Positions 1-6,144 of a DNA stretch of 12,515 bases are shown here, piece by piece (the first letter of the stretch is position 1; each line of letters begins with the position of its first letter). Both the position numbers and the translations under genes were made by a program. Source of the stretch: Deferribacteraceae bacterium (GTDB lineage: Bacteria; Chrysiogenota; Deferribacteres; Deferribacterales; JAISNW01); contig JAITWF010000147.1 of NCBI GenBank assembly GCA_031285415.1, positions 1 to 12,515 of the forward strand, written 5' to 3'. The notes beneath the pieces were generated by a model. That model was not told the origin of the DNA, did not search any database, and was given only the letters and a program-made list of their open reading frames with translations.

Positions 1-159
1 ATCTCTTTTTCACCCCTTCCGTGTCCATATTCCTGTCCATGATTCATTCTGTGATACTGAATGAAATGTCGAAAAAAGACTGAATTGCAATGAAAATTAG
101 CGATGTGGATTTTATAGGCTTTTTGAGAGTGCATGATTGTGGTTGATATTTTTTGGCAT

Positions 160-186
160 AAAAAATCCCCTTAAATAAGGGGTTTT
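160..186 (-). terminator. Intrinsic terminator of tRNA-Thr
   Basis: On the minus strand a stem of six to seven base pairs (CCCCTTA paired with TAAGGGG, 167-182) is followed at once by an A and a run of six T. It begins about ten bases after the 3' end of the tRNA gene. This is the classic form of a Rho-independent terminator for transcription leaving the tRNA leftwards. The loop is very short (TT, or ATTT if the outer six pairs form). Confidence 0.8.
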
Positions 187-192
187 AGCAGA

Positions 193-265
193 AGCTGGTG
201 GCCGGAATCGAACCGGCGACCTGCTGATTACGAATCAGCTGCGCTACCGACTGAGCCACACCAGC
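193..265 (-). tRNA. tRNA-Thr, anticodon CGT
   Basis: The minus strand folds into a full cloverleaf of 73 bases. The acceptor stem is GCTGGTG/CACCAGC (7 bp). The D arm GCTC..GCGC has one U-C mismatch. The anticodon stem is GCTGA/TCAGC with loop TTCGTAA, which puts CGT at the anticodon. The variable loop has five bases, and the T stem is GCCGG/CCGGC with loop TTCGATT. CGT reads the threonine codon ACG. The discriminator base is T and no CCA is encoded, so CCA must be added after transcription. The gene starts about nine bases after the T-run of the rplT terminator and has its own terminator downstream. The 3' end of a tRNA is a common integration site for mobile elements, but no att repeat is visible here. 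Confidence 0.95.
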
Positions 266-274
266 ATTAGAGAT

Positions 275-344
275 AAAAAAAAGGGCGAGCACTTAATCCC
301 CCTCTCCCTCAATGGGGAGGGGAGACGACTAATTATACTCGCCC
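275..344 (-). terminator. Large intrinsic terminator after rplT
   Basis: Read on the minus strand, GGGCGAG (338-344) pairs with CTCGCCC (283-289), and the second arm runs straight into eight T (275-282). Between the arms lies a second G/C-rich foldback, CCCCTCCCC against GAGGGAGAGGGG (about 298-322), so the structure is a long compound hairpin. It starts 22 bases after the rplT stop codon and ends the thrS-infC-rpmI-rplT transcript. The inner part resembles a dispersed palindromic repeat inserted into a simpler terminator; that is inference. A perfect TATAAT hexamer lies inside the upstream arm (332-337). Confidence 0.82.
332..337 (-). promoter_or_regulatory. Possible -10 box for tRNA-Thr
   Basis: The minus strand shows a perfect TATAAT inside the upstream arm of the rplT terminator. 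It would start transcription about 60 bases before the tRNA. No good TTGACA-like hexamer is found 16-18 bases upstream (TCGTTT at 17), so the promoter assignment is weak. The tRNA must be transcribed either from such a site or by readthrough of the terminator. Confidence 0.25.
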
Positions 345-366
345 AAAAAGGCACAAACGATTAGAT

Positions 367-714
367 CTAAGCTACAGCCTGTTTTACAACAGCTTTGAAA
401 TCGTTGAAGTGATGAATAGCTAGTTCAGACAATACCTTACGGTTTAGATCGATCTGATGCTTCTTCAATCCACCCATAAGTTTAGAGTATGAGGTGCCGC
501 ACATCTTGGCACCAGCCGATATACGCACGATCCAGAGTGCGCGCATATCACGCTTCTTTCTACGTCTGTCTCTGTATGCATACATGAGCGCACGCTCAAC
601 AAATGGACGTGCAATATTATATACATTTTTATTGCGACCACGAAAGCCTTTAGCTAACGCTAGTATCTTATTTCTTCTTCTGCGGGTTTTATATCCGCCC
701 TTTGCTCTTGGCAC
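367..714 (-). CDS. rplT: 50S ribosomal protein L20
   Basis: L20 binds 23S rRNA early in assembly of the large ribosomal subunit and, in several bacteria, represses its own operon. The 115-residue product has the family's very basic N-terminus (PRAKGG, then RRRRNKILALAKGFRG), the block YAYRDRRRKKRDMRALWIVRI and the C-terminal globular part with SYSKLMGGLKK and LNRKVLSELA. The length is normal for the family. I place the start at GTG (714-712): GGAGG lies six bases upstream, and the protein then begins MPRAK as in other L20 proteins. A longer frame from TTG at 720 would abut the ribosome-binding site and add residues foreign to the family. The gene is last in the thrS-infC-rpmI cluster and is followed by a strong terminator. 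The 158-base gap from rpmI is unusually long. Confidence 0.97.
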   Translation of the reverse strand: MPRAKGGYKTRRRRNKILALAKGFRGRNKNVYNIARPFVERALMYAYRDRRRKKRDMRALWIVRISAGAKMCGTSYSKLMGGLKKHQIDLNRKVLSELAIHHFNDFKAVVKQAVA

Positions 715-773
715 AGTCAACCTCCACTCAGATCAGGTATTTACAATATTATTTTTTGCCACGCTCTGTACCT

Positions 774-803
774 TTAGCCCCTCCAACGGGTAGGAATGGC
801 TAA
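774..803 (-). promoter_or_regulatory. RNA hairpin in rplT leader, possible L20 control site
   Basis: In the rpmI-rplT spacer the minus strand can form TTAGCC/GGCTAA (6 bp), a three-base bulge, then CCT(A)CC/GGAGG closed by CGTT. It has no T-run, so it is not an intrinsic terminator. L20 is known in Escherichia coli and Bacillus subtilis to bind its own mRNA through structures that imitate 23S rRNA. A stem with a bulged adenine upstream of rplT could be such a site, but I cannot show the resemblance. It may instead be an ordinary spacer structure. Otherwise the spacer (715-872) holds the ribosome-binding site and the dispersed palindrome at 839-869. A possible -10-like TATATG is also visible, without a convincing -35. 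Confidence 0.35.
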
Positions 804-838
804 CATATAGATTATGGTCTTTTTCTTACAAACAATTC

Positions 839-869
839 TGGATTGCGGATCAAGCCCGCAATGACAAAG
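839..869. repeat. Short palindromic element of dispersed-repeat type
   Basis: ATTGCGG (842-848) and CCGCAAT (856-862) form a perfect 7-bp inverted repeat around a seven-base loop, flanked by CTGG and GACAAAG. The wording closely resembles the ATTGCGGG...CCCGCAATGAC palindromes that I recall as multicopy elements in intergenic regions of various bacterial genomes. Only one copy lies in this window, so its repeat nature is inferred. It ends three bases from the rpmI stop codon and partly accounts for the long rpmI-rplT spacer. No T-run follows on either strand. Confidence 0.5.
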
Positions 870-872
870 CCA

Positions 873-1073
873 TTAAGCGTACGGCATTATCTGCTTTATT
901 CTTGCTGCATCTGTTTCAAATGCAACGCCAGCACCTCTTAAGCCACGCTTACGTTTAGCTGATTTGCTGATCAATTTGTGGCGTTTGGTAGCTCTACCAA
1001 ATAGTACCTTGCCATTTGCAGTCACTTTAAAGCGTTTCTGTGAACCTTTATGTGTTTTCATCTTAGCAGACAT
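873..1073 (-). CDS. rpmI: 50S ribosomal protein L35
   Basis: L35 is a small basic protein of the large ribosomal subunit. The 66-residue product shows the family pattern MKTHKGSQKRFKVTANGK, then a cluster of basic residues (RATKRHKLISKSAKRKRGLR), and ends with a segment ending IKQIMPYA, as is usual for L35. The start is ATG at 1073-1071, giving MSAKMKTHKG. AGGAG lies eight bases upstream. Thirteen further codons are open in frame (to 1112) but they run through the ribosome-binding site and do not fit the family. The gene sits 42 bases after infC and before rplT, the common infC-rpmI-rplT order. A small foldback (GGTCTGG..CCAGCC) lies just before the ribosome-binding site. Confidence 0.96.
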   Translation of the reverse strand: MSAKMKTHKGSQKRFKVTANGKVLFGRATKRHKLISKSAKRKRGLRGAGVAFETDAARIKQIMPYA

Positions 1074-1115
1074 TACATATTCTCCTATATTGGGCTGGAA
1101 GAACCAGACCATACA

Positions 1116-1661
1116 TTATTCTTTAATTTTATCGATTCCAGGTCTTGGAGCGATTACCATTATCTGCTGTTTACCCAGCGTCTCTGGCTTCTTCTCCATC
1201 ACTGCTATATCATCAACGTCAGTTAATATCTTATTCAGTAGATCCAGTCCGTTTGACTGAAAAACTATCTCACGCCCACGATACCTAATTACGAGCTTCA
1301 CCTTGTCGCCATCTAGCAAGAATCGGCGAATATGCTTGAGCTTTACAAGATAGTCGTGTTCCTCTATCTTAGGGCGAAATTTCAACTCTTTGATCTCTGA
1401 CTGGCTCTGTCGCTGTTTTTTACGCACCTCTTTATCCTTCTTGGCACGTTCAAACTTGTATTTGCTATAGTCGACGACCTTGCACACTGGCGGTTTTGCC
1501 GTTGCCGACACCTCCAGCAGATCGAGCCCACTTTCGCTTGCTATACGCAAAGCCTCTTTCAGCGGCACAACACCATGTTGCGACCCATCCTCCAGAAGTA
1601 ACCTAACCTCTAGATGATCAATCTCCTCGTTTACTCTTTCTCTATCAGGCGTCTGTGAGAT
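1116..1661 (-). CDS. infC: Translation initiation factor IF-3, ATC start codon
   Basis: IF3 binds the 30S subunit, keeps it apart from 50S and checks the start codon and initiator tRNA. The first ATG or GTG in frame is GTG at 1568, but that frame begins too late. The 31 codons upstream encode the conserved N-domain (RVNEEIDHLEVRLLLEDGSQ, then HGVVPLKEAL). Only one in-frame stop precedes them, the thrS stop TAG at 1667-1665. The best start is ATC at 1661-1659, six bases after GGAGG, giving 181 residues, a normal length. Later landmarks are AKPPVCKVVDYSKYKFE, the basic linker KKDKEVRKKQRQ, and the C-domain with KELKFRPKIEEHDYLVKLKH, FLLDGDKVKLVIRYRGRE and the end IMVIAPRP. In other bacteria infC uses rare AUU/AUC/AUA starts so that IF3 represses itself; the same is inferred here. 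Confidence 0.94.
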   Translation of the reverse strand: MSQTPDRERVNEEIDHLEVRLLLEDGSQHGVVPLKEALRIASESGLDLLEVSATAKPPVCKVVDYSKYKFERAKKDKEVRKKQRQSQSEIKELKFRPKIEEHDYLVKLKHIRRFLLDGDKVKLVIRYRGREIVFQSNGLDLLNKILTDVDDIAVMEKKPETLGKQQIMVIAPRPGIDKIKE

Positions 1662-1664
1662 ACT

Positions 1665-3584
1665 CTACCTCCATAACTCTAACGATTTATCTCTATCGAG
1701 AGACGACACTATATCAACATATGTCAAAAAATCAAGACTATTTTTACTATCTCCCGATCTTAATCGCACAGAAATCTTCCCCTCATCCATCTCAACATTG
1801 CCTAAAATCAACATATGAGGGACTTTTTGCATCTGCGCCTCACGAATTTTAAATCCAATTTTTTCATTGCGAAGGTCGGTCGACACTCGGTACCCTTTCG
1901 CCTTTAACTGCTTCGCAATATCCTTCGCATACCCCTCTTGATCGCCTGTGATATTCAGCACACGGATCTGCTCTGGCGCAAGCCAGAATGGGAATGCACC
2001 TGCAAAATGCTCCGTTAGTACGCCTAAAAATCTATCAACTGAGCCTAATATTACTCTATGAAGCATGATAGGGCGATGTTTTGCACCATCTTCACCTATA
2101 TATGATATATCAAATCGCTCTGGCAGGTTAAAATCGCACTGAATCGTTGCACACTGCCACTCTCTGCCGATCGCATCCTTCAGCTTAATATCGATCTTAG
2201 GGCCGTAGAATGCGCCATCGCCCTCATTTACGCTATAAGCGATCCCTTTATGCTCCATAGCGGTCTTGAGTGCATTTGTAGCGGCATCCCAATTCTCTAG
2301 AGAGCCGATAAACTTCTCCTCTGGTCGAGTTGAGAGGGTATGAACGAACTCAAAGCCGAACATATTCATAATATCGCTTACGAAATCGAGGATTGCGATA
2401 ATCTCCTCCTCCAGCTGATCCTCTCGGCAGAAGATATGTGCGTCATCTTGAGTAAACGCTCGCACCCTCATCAGTCCGTGCAGTGCGCCCGATTTCTCAT
2501 GACGATGAACGCCACCTAGCTCGAATAGTCTGATCGGCAGATCTCTGTAACTACGCAACTCGGACTGATATATTATAATATGATTGACGCAGTTCATCGG
2601 TTTTATGCCGAATTTTACCTCGTCGATCTCTGTAAAATACATATTTTCGGCATAATTCGCAATATGCCCAGATTTCACCCACATATCACGCTTGAGTAGT
2701 GTAGGACCGTAGACGATATCGTAATCCCTCTTGAGGTGTTCTTTGCGCTCAAACTCCTCTAGGATCGCACGCAGAATCCCCCCCTTCGGTAGATAGATCG
2801 GAAGCCCTGCCCCAACAGCCTCATCAAACATAAATAACCCAAGTTGACGACCTAGTTTACGGTGATCACGCTTCTTCGCCTCTTCAAGCATATTAACGTA
2901 GGCTTCCAGCTCCTCTTTTTTATAGAATGCTGTGCCGTAGATACGTTGCAACATCTTATTCTTCTCATCGCCACGCCAGTATGCACCAGCGACCGATAGG
3001 AGTTTAAAGTGCTTGATCTTGCTAGTAGATGGCAGGTGCGGCCCTCTGCATAGGTCGGCAAAGTCGCCCTGAGTATAGATCGACACCACAGGCGCACCTA
3101 AATCTGTGATAATCTCGGTTTTATACGTCTCGCCCATAGCGTTAAACTTCTGTATCGCCTCATCGGCAGACATCTCTGAGCGCACTATCGGTGTATTGGC
3201 GTCGGCTAGCTTCGCCATCTCCTTTTCGATCTTCTCAAGATCTTCGGGGGTGAAGGTGCCGTTATAGTCGAAGTCGTAGAAGAATCCATCGTCAATAACA
3301 GGGCCTATCGTTACTTTAACATCTTTGAATAGTCGCTGTACGGCGTGCGCCATCAGGTGAGCGGCGGAGTGACGAAGGATATTGAGCGCTTCAGGGTCGC
3401 TTTCGGTGATTATACGTACCGTTGCGCCATCGTGAAGCGGCGAGCTTAGATCTTTAAGTACGCCATCCACCTCTGCGGCGATAGCCTTCTTTGCAAGCCC
3501 TTTGGATATAGTTTCGGCGAGTTTATAAGAGTCTGCGCCGTCTTGAAGCTCTAACTTGTTGCCATCTGGCAAAGATATATTCAT
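1665..3584 (-). CDS. thrS: Threonyl-tRNA synthetase
   Basis: This cytoplasmic class II enzyme charges tRNA-Thr with threonine and removes mischarged serine. The 639 residues match the usual bacterial length. In order: a TGS domain (about 1-62); the editing domain with HSAAH (72-76) and LCRGPH (178-183), which supply two His, one Cys and a further His; the catalytic core with zinc ligands expected at Cys332, His383 and His509 (PMNC, DDAHIFC, MLHR); motif 2 around RVRAFTQDD; motif 3 around HRVILGSVDRF; and the C-terminal anticodon-binding domain (about 538-639). The start is ATG at 3584 with GAGG eight bases upstream. An in-frame ATG at 3638 would add 18 unusual residues. The gene ends with TGG AGG TAG, and that GGAGG is the ribosome-binding site of infC. 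A tRNA-Thr gene lies at the end of the same cluster. Confidence 0.97.
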   Translation of the reverse strand: MNISLPDGNKLELQDGADSYKLAETISKGLAKKAIAAEVDGVLKDLSSPLHDGATVRIITESDPEALNILRHSAAHLMAHAVQRLFKDVKVTIGPVIDDGFFYDFDYNGTFTPEDLEKIEKEMAKLADANTPIVRSEMSADEAIQKFNAMGETYKTEIITDLGAPVVSIYTQGDFADLCRGPHLPSTSKIKHFKLLSVAGAYWRGDEKNKMLQRIYGTAFYKKEELEAYVNMLEEAKKRDHRKLGRQLGLFMFDEAVGAGLPIYLPKGGILRAILEEFERKEHLKRDYDIVYGPTLLKRDMWVKSGHIANYAENMYFTEIDEVKFGIKPMNCVNHIIIYQSELRSYRDLPIRLFELGGVHRHEKSGALHGLMRVRAFTQDDAHIFCREDQLEEEIIAILDFVSDIMNMFGFEFVHTLSTRPEEKFIGSLENWDAATNALKTAMEHKGIAYSVNEGDGAFYGPKIDIKLKDAIGREWQCATIQCDFNLPERFDISYIGEDGAKHRPIMLHRVILGSVDRFLGVLTEHFAGAFPFWLAPEQIRVLNITGDQEGYAKDIAKQLKAKGYRVSTDLRNEKIGFKIREAQMQKVPHMLILGNVEMDEGKISVRLRSGDSKNSLDFLTYVDIVSSLDRDKSLELWR

Positions 3585-3629
3585 AATTGATACCTCGTTG
3601 TACTTGTAATTTATATACAAATATATTCT

Positions 3630-3635
3630 ATTATA
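3630..3635 (-). promoter_or_regulatory. Possible -10 box upstream of thrS
   Basis: The 56-base gap between cbiO and thrS is very AT-rich and holds a perfect TATAAT on the minus strand, about 46 bases before the thrS start. No convincing -35 lies at 16-18 bases (GAGCTT at 17). The gap may therefore hold a weak or activated promoter, or thrS may be read from the cbi operon. There is no room for a T-box or a long thrS operator after this site. Confidence 0.3.
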
Positions 3636-3640
3636 CAATC

Positions 3641-4339
3641 TTAAATTATTGCAAGCTCTTCTAACATCTTTTTATCGGCAAGTACTATTTCGGCGGTGTC
3701 ATCTGCCTGTATCACGCCATCTTTCAGCACGATCACTCGCTGGCAGAGCTCCTGCACCATATCAAGATCGTGCGTAGCGATAATCTGCGTATGCGGAAGC
3801 TCGGCAAGCGTCTCTATCAACATCTTTCGAGAGCGTGGATCGAGGAACGATGTTGGTTCATCTAGAAGTATAACCGATGGCTCCATCGCAAGAACGCCTG
3901 CTATCGCCACTCTGCGCTTCTCCCCACCAGAGAGTCTGTGCGGCGCACGCTCTTTCAGATGGGTAATTCCTAGGCTCTCTAGCGAACTCTCCACCCTACT
4001 CGCCACCTCGCCCTCTGTCATGCCGTAATTCCTTGGAGCGAAGGCAACATCATCGTATACTTTAGTCATAAATAGCTGATCATCTGGGTTTTGAAAGACC
4101 ATCCCCACCATTTTACGTATCTCAGGCAACGTTTTTTTTGTAACGTTACAGCTATCCACGCCGATAGAGCCTGTCGATATTGGCACTACACCCACTATAG
4201 AGAGCAGCAGCGTTGATTTTCCAGCCCCATTCACGCCGATAATAGCGATCCGTTCCCCTTTTTTGGCAGAGAGGTTAATATTATCCAACGCTTTAGTGCC
4301 ATCAGGATACACCACTGTGAGATCTATTATATCTATCAA
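3641..4339 (-). CDS. cbiO: Cobalt/nickel ECF transporter ATPase CbiO
   Basis: This is the ATP-hydrolysing subunit of an energy-coupling-factor importer for Co2+ or Ni2+, bound to the inner face of the membrane. The 232-residue protein has every ABC ATPase motif: Walker A GVNGAGKST (35-43), Q-loop MVFQNPDDQLF, signature LSGGE, Walker B VILLDEP, D-loop FLDP and H-loop ATHD. The FQNPDDQLF wording is typical of ECF A-subunits such as CbiO, NikO and EcfA. The length is at the short end for the family, with no C-terminal extension. Its ATG overlaps the cbiQ stop by four bases (ATGA), which indicates coupled translation and fixes the partner. It ends 56 bases before thrS, with no obvious terminator between them. 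The metal cannot be decided from the ATPase. Confidence 0.93.
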   Translation of the reverse strand: MIDIIDLTVVYPDGTKALDNINLSAKKGERIAIIGVNGAGKSTLLLSIVGVVPISTGSIGVDSCNVTKKTLPEIRKMVGMVFQNPDDQLFMTKVYDDVAFAPRNYGMTEGEVASRVESSLESLGITHLKERAPHRLSGGEKRRVAIAGVLAMEPSVILLDEPTSFLDPRSRKMLIETLAELPHTQIIATHDLDMVQELCQRVIVLKDGVIQADDTAEIVLADKKMLEELAII

Positions 4340-5130
4340 CGCAAAACTCCATTGCCGACTAATTCACTTAAATTTATAAATCTTAATACCAGTAAAGCTC
4401 CACAAACACAAGCGATATAGCGCACCCCAACCGTCTGGCTATCTCCGGCGTGATATATACTATTGAAGCCTCTGCACTTCATGGCGGCGTATATCCGCTC
4501 TGCCCTATCTAGGCTGCGGATCATCAGCTGTCCTACAAACACCCCCATATCGCCGATCTTTACACCCTTTACATTCGGCGAGCGCAAGGAATAGGCGGTA
4601 TACATAGTGCCAGCCTCCTCCAGAAGAACGCTTATATATCGATACGTCATCATAAGCGACAGGACAAAGAGCGGCGGCACCTTTAGGCGCACTAATGAGT
4701 CCGATATATCAGAGATACGAGTAGTAGAGATAAGGATCAGCACCGTTGCTACAGTCAGCACAGTTTTCATCATAATCGATAGAAACGACACAACTCCGTA
4801 CGTTACCGCAATACTAGCAATCGTAAACGCCACATCTCTATCAAAGAATATATTGGCAGCACCACCAAATAGTGCAAATGGCATGGCGATAACAAGCCTC
4901 TTTAGTAGCATATTATACGGCGTTTGCGATAGCGATATCAATATAATGGGGTATACCGCATAGGGGATTAGTCCACTTAGATTGTAGCGATTGAATGATA
5001 CGACCATCACCACATAAACGAGTGTAGTCACGAGCTTTGCCATGGGGGGCAGACGGTGGATGACTGAATCACCCTCCGCAAGACTCTCCATCGAGCGAAT
5101 ATCTGCGCCTGCGCTGAATAGTGATGGCAT
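4336..5130 (-). CDS. cbiQ: Cobalt/nickel ECF transporter T-component CbiQ
   Basis: CbiQ is the transmembrane coupling subunit that links the CbiO ATPase to the metal-binding CbiM. The 264 residues include several hydrophobic segments (about 32-46, 51-69, 79-92, 101-118, 122-136, 153-169 and 236-252). The cytoplasmic coupling helices are recognisable: LLEEAGTMYTAYSLR (about 169-183) and RAERIYAAMKCRGF (209-222), whose A-x-x-x-R-G pattern contacts the ATPase groove. The start is ATG at 5130, overlapping the cbiM stop by one base (TAATG). The end overlaps cbiO by four bases. All three genes are thus translationally coupled. The N-terminal extension of about 20 residues is hydrophilic, as is usual for CbiQ. 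Confidence 0.92.
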   Translation of the reverse strand: MPSLFSAGADIRSMESLAEGDSVIHRLPPMAKLVTTLVYVVMVVSFNRYNLSGLIPYAVYPIILISLSQTPYNMLLKRLVIAMPFALFGGAANIFFDRDVAFTIASIAVTYGVVSFLSIMMKTVLTVATVLILISTTRISDISDSLVRLKVPPLFVLSLMMTYRYISVLLEEAGTMYTAYSLRSPNVKGVKIGDMGVFVGQLMIRSLDRAERIYAAMKCRGFNSIYHAGDSQTVGVRYIACVCGALLVLRFINLSELVGNGVLR

Positions 5131-6071
5131 TAGGCTGTTCGTTTTTTAGAGAAGAATGATATTGCAAAGCCGATGGCGACGGCAAGGAGGAGAGTTAAGG
5201 CTCCGCCAACTATCCCTGCTATTTTACTATTGTAATCGGGCATAAATGCGGTGGATTTCTGCGCCTCTGCCATAGTTTCGTGGATTGCGCTACTCCCCTC
5301 AAGCTCGGTAGTGCCTGCAACTTTCTCCATCGACCACTCTAGCCCATCTGGATAACCAGAGGCAAACATCGAGAGTCCACCACCTATCAGCACCGCTAAA
5401 AGTGCTATCGTAACCGCCAATACCTTGACCGACATAACCTCTTTATCCTCAAGGATCTCTGGGCGCATCTTATAGACAAAGATAAGCACAGCGGCGGTTA
5501 TAACCCCCTCGACTATACCAATAACAAAGTGTATTGGCTGCATTGCCAATACGAACGGCAAGAAGGGCAGAGCCGTAATCCCCGACGCTGTAGTCTCTAG
5601 CACCACGCCGAATGCAGAGAGCTGCAAACCTAATACTACAGAGAGGATGGAGGCGATTGTAAGTTTAGATGATGTTACGCCATTTTTCAAGATAGGCTTG
5701 AATATCAGCGTATACATAACGACAAAGGGTACACTCATATTGAATATGTTGCAGCCGAGAGCCAATAATCCGCCGTCGGCAAAGAGGAGGCACTGTATGA
5801 TAAGAACGCACGCCGTCACAATGATCGCTGGATATACCCCCAATGTAGCGGCAAGGAGCGTGCCGCCGACGATATGCCCACTGGAGCCTGTGCCAGGTAT
5901 CGTAAAGTTGATCATCTGCATGGCGAACACAAACGCACCCATGACTCCCATCATAGGGATCGTCTTGTCGTCTGACTTTATTCTCTTTATAGAGTAGGCT
6001 ATAATAGCAACGCTTGCCGCCGCCATAACCCCACCAACTGTGCCAGAGATCAACCCATCTGCCATGTGCAT
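5130..6071 (-). CDS. cbiM: Fused CbiM-CbiN cobalt/nickel substrate-binding permease
   Basis: This is the metal-capturing membrane component of the Co2+/Ni2+ ECF importer. The protein begins MHMADG. In this family the free N-terminus with His2 enters the core and helps bind the metal, together with a His near residue 67; here that is His66 in GTGSSGH. Further family blocks are GAFVFAMQMINFTIPGTG, FADGGLLALGCNIFN (about 97-111) and the HFVIGIVEG segment (181-189). After about residue 212 come a membrane helix, the CbiN-like PDGLEW (241-246) and a last helix (about 284-307), so CbiN is fused to CbiM; the usual separate cbiN gene is absent. The length of 313 residues fits such fusions. ATG at 6071 has GGGGA upstream. 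Cobalt versus nickel is not decided by the sequence, and no cobalamin riboswitch fits in the 69-base leader region. Confidence 0.93.
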   Translation of the reverse strand: MHMADGLISGTVGGVMAAASVAIIAYSIKRIKSDDKTIPMMGVMGAFVFAMQMINFTIPGTGSSGHIVGGTLLAATLGVYPAIIVTACVLIIQCLLFADGGLLALGCNIFNMSVPFVVMYTLIFKPILKNGVTSSKLTIASILSVVLGLQLSAFGVVLETTASGITALPFLPFVLAMQPIHFVIGIVEGVITAAVLIFVYKMRPEILEDKEVMSVKVLAVTIALLAVLIGGGLSMFASGYPDGLEWSMEKVAGTTELEGSSAIHETMAEAQKSTAFMPDYNSKIAGIVGGALTLLLAVAIGFAISFFSKKRTA

Positions 6072-6115
6072 AATAATTTCCCCACAATCGTGCTACGAAA
6101 ACTAAATATAGTGTT

Positions 6116-6144
6116 ATCGTATATTAGATTGAGTTAGTTGTCAA
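6116..6144 (-). promoter_or_regulatory. Probable sigma70-type promoter of cbiMQO
   Basis: On the minus strand a perfect TTGACA (6144-6139) is followed after exactly 17 bases by TACGAT (6121-6116, four of six consensus positions). The -35 box overlaps the last codon and TGA stop of fic. Transcription would begin near 6108 and give a leader of about 37 bases before cbiM. A near-palindrome ACTATATTTAGT (6102-6113) lies at the expected start point and could be an operator, but it does not match the NikR consensus I know. Confidence 0.5.

Noticed and set aside
1074..1115. Small foldback before rpmI as an L20 site
   Set aside because: The stem GGTCTGG..CCAGCC is short and sits in a 42-base spacer where chance pairing is likely. 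It is noted only within the rpmI entry.
3585..3640. T-box or tRNA-like operator controlling thrS
   Set aside because: The gap is 56 bases and AT-rich, far too short for a T-box, and I see no threonine-tRNA-like arms in it.
5665..6087. A 140-codon minus-strand frame overlapping the start of cbiM
   Set aside because: It is the shifted frame of cbiM. The cbiM frame has the full family motifs, and this product is Trp/Arg/Tyr-rich with no recognisable domain.
6072..6140. Cobalamin or NiCo riboswitch before cbiM
   Set aside because: The fic-cbiM gap is only 69 bases and shows no conserved B12-box or NiCo-like set of stems.
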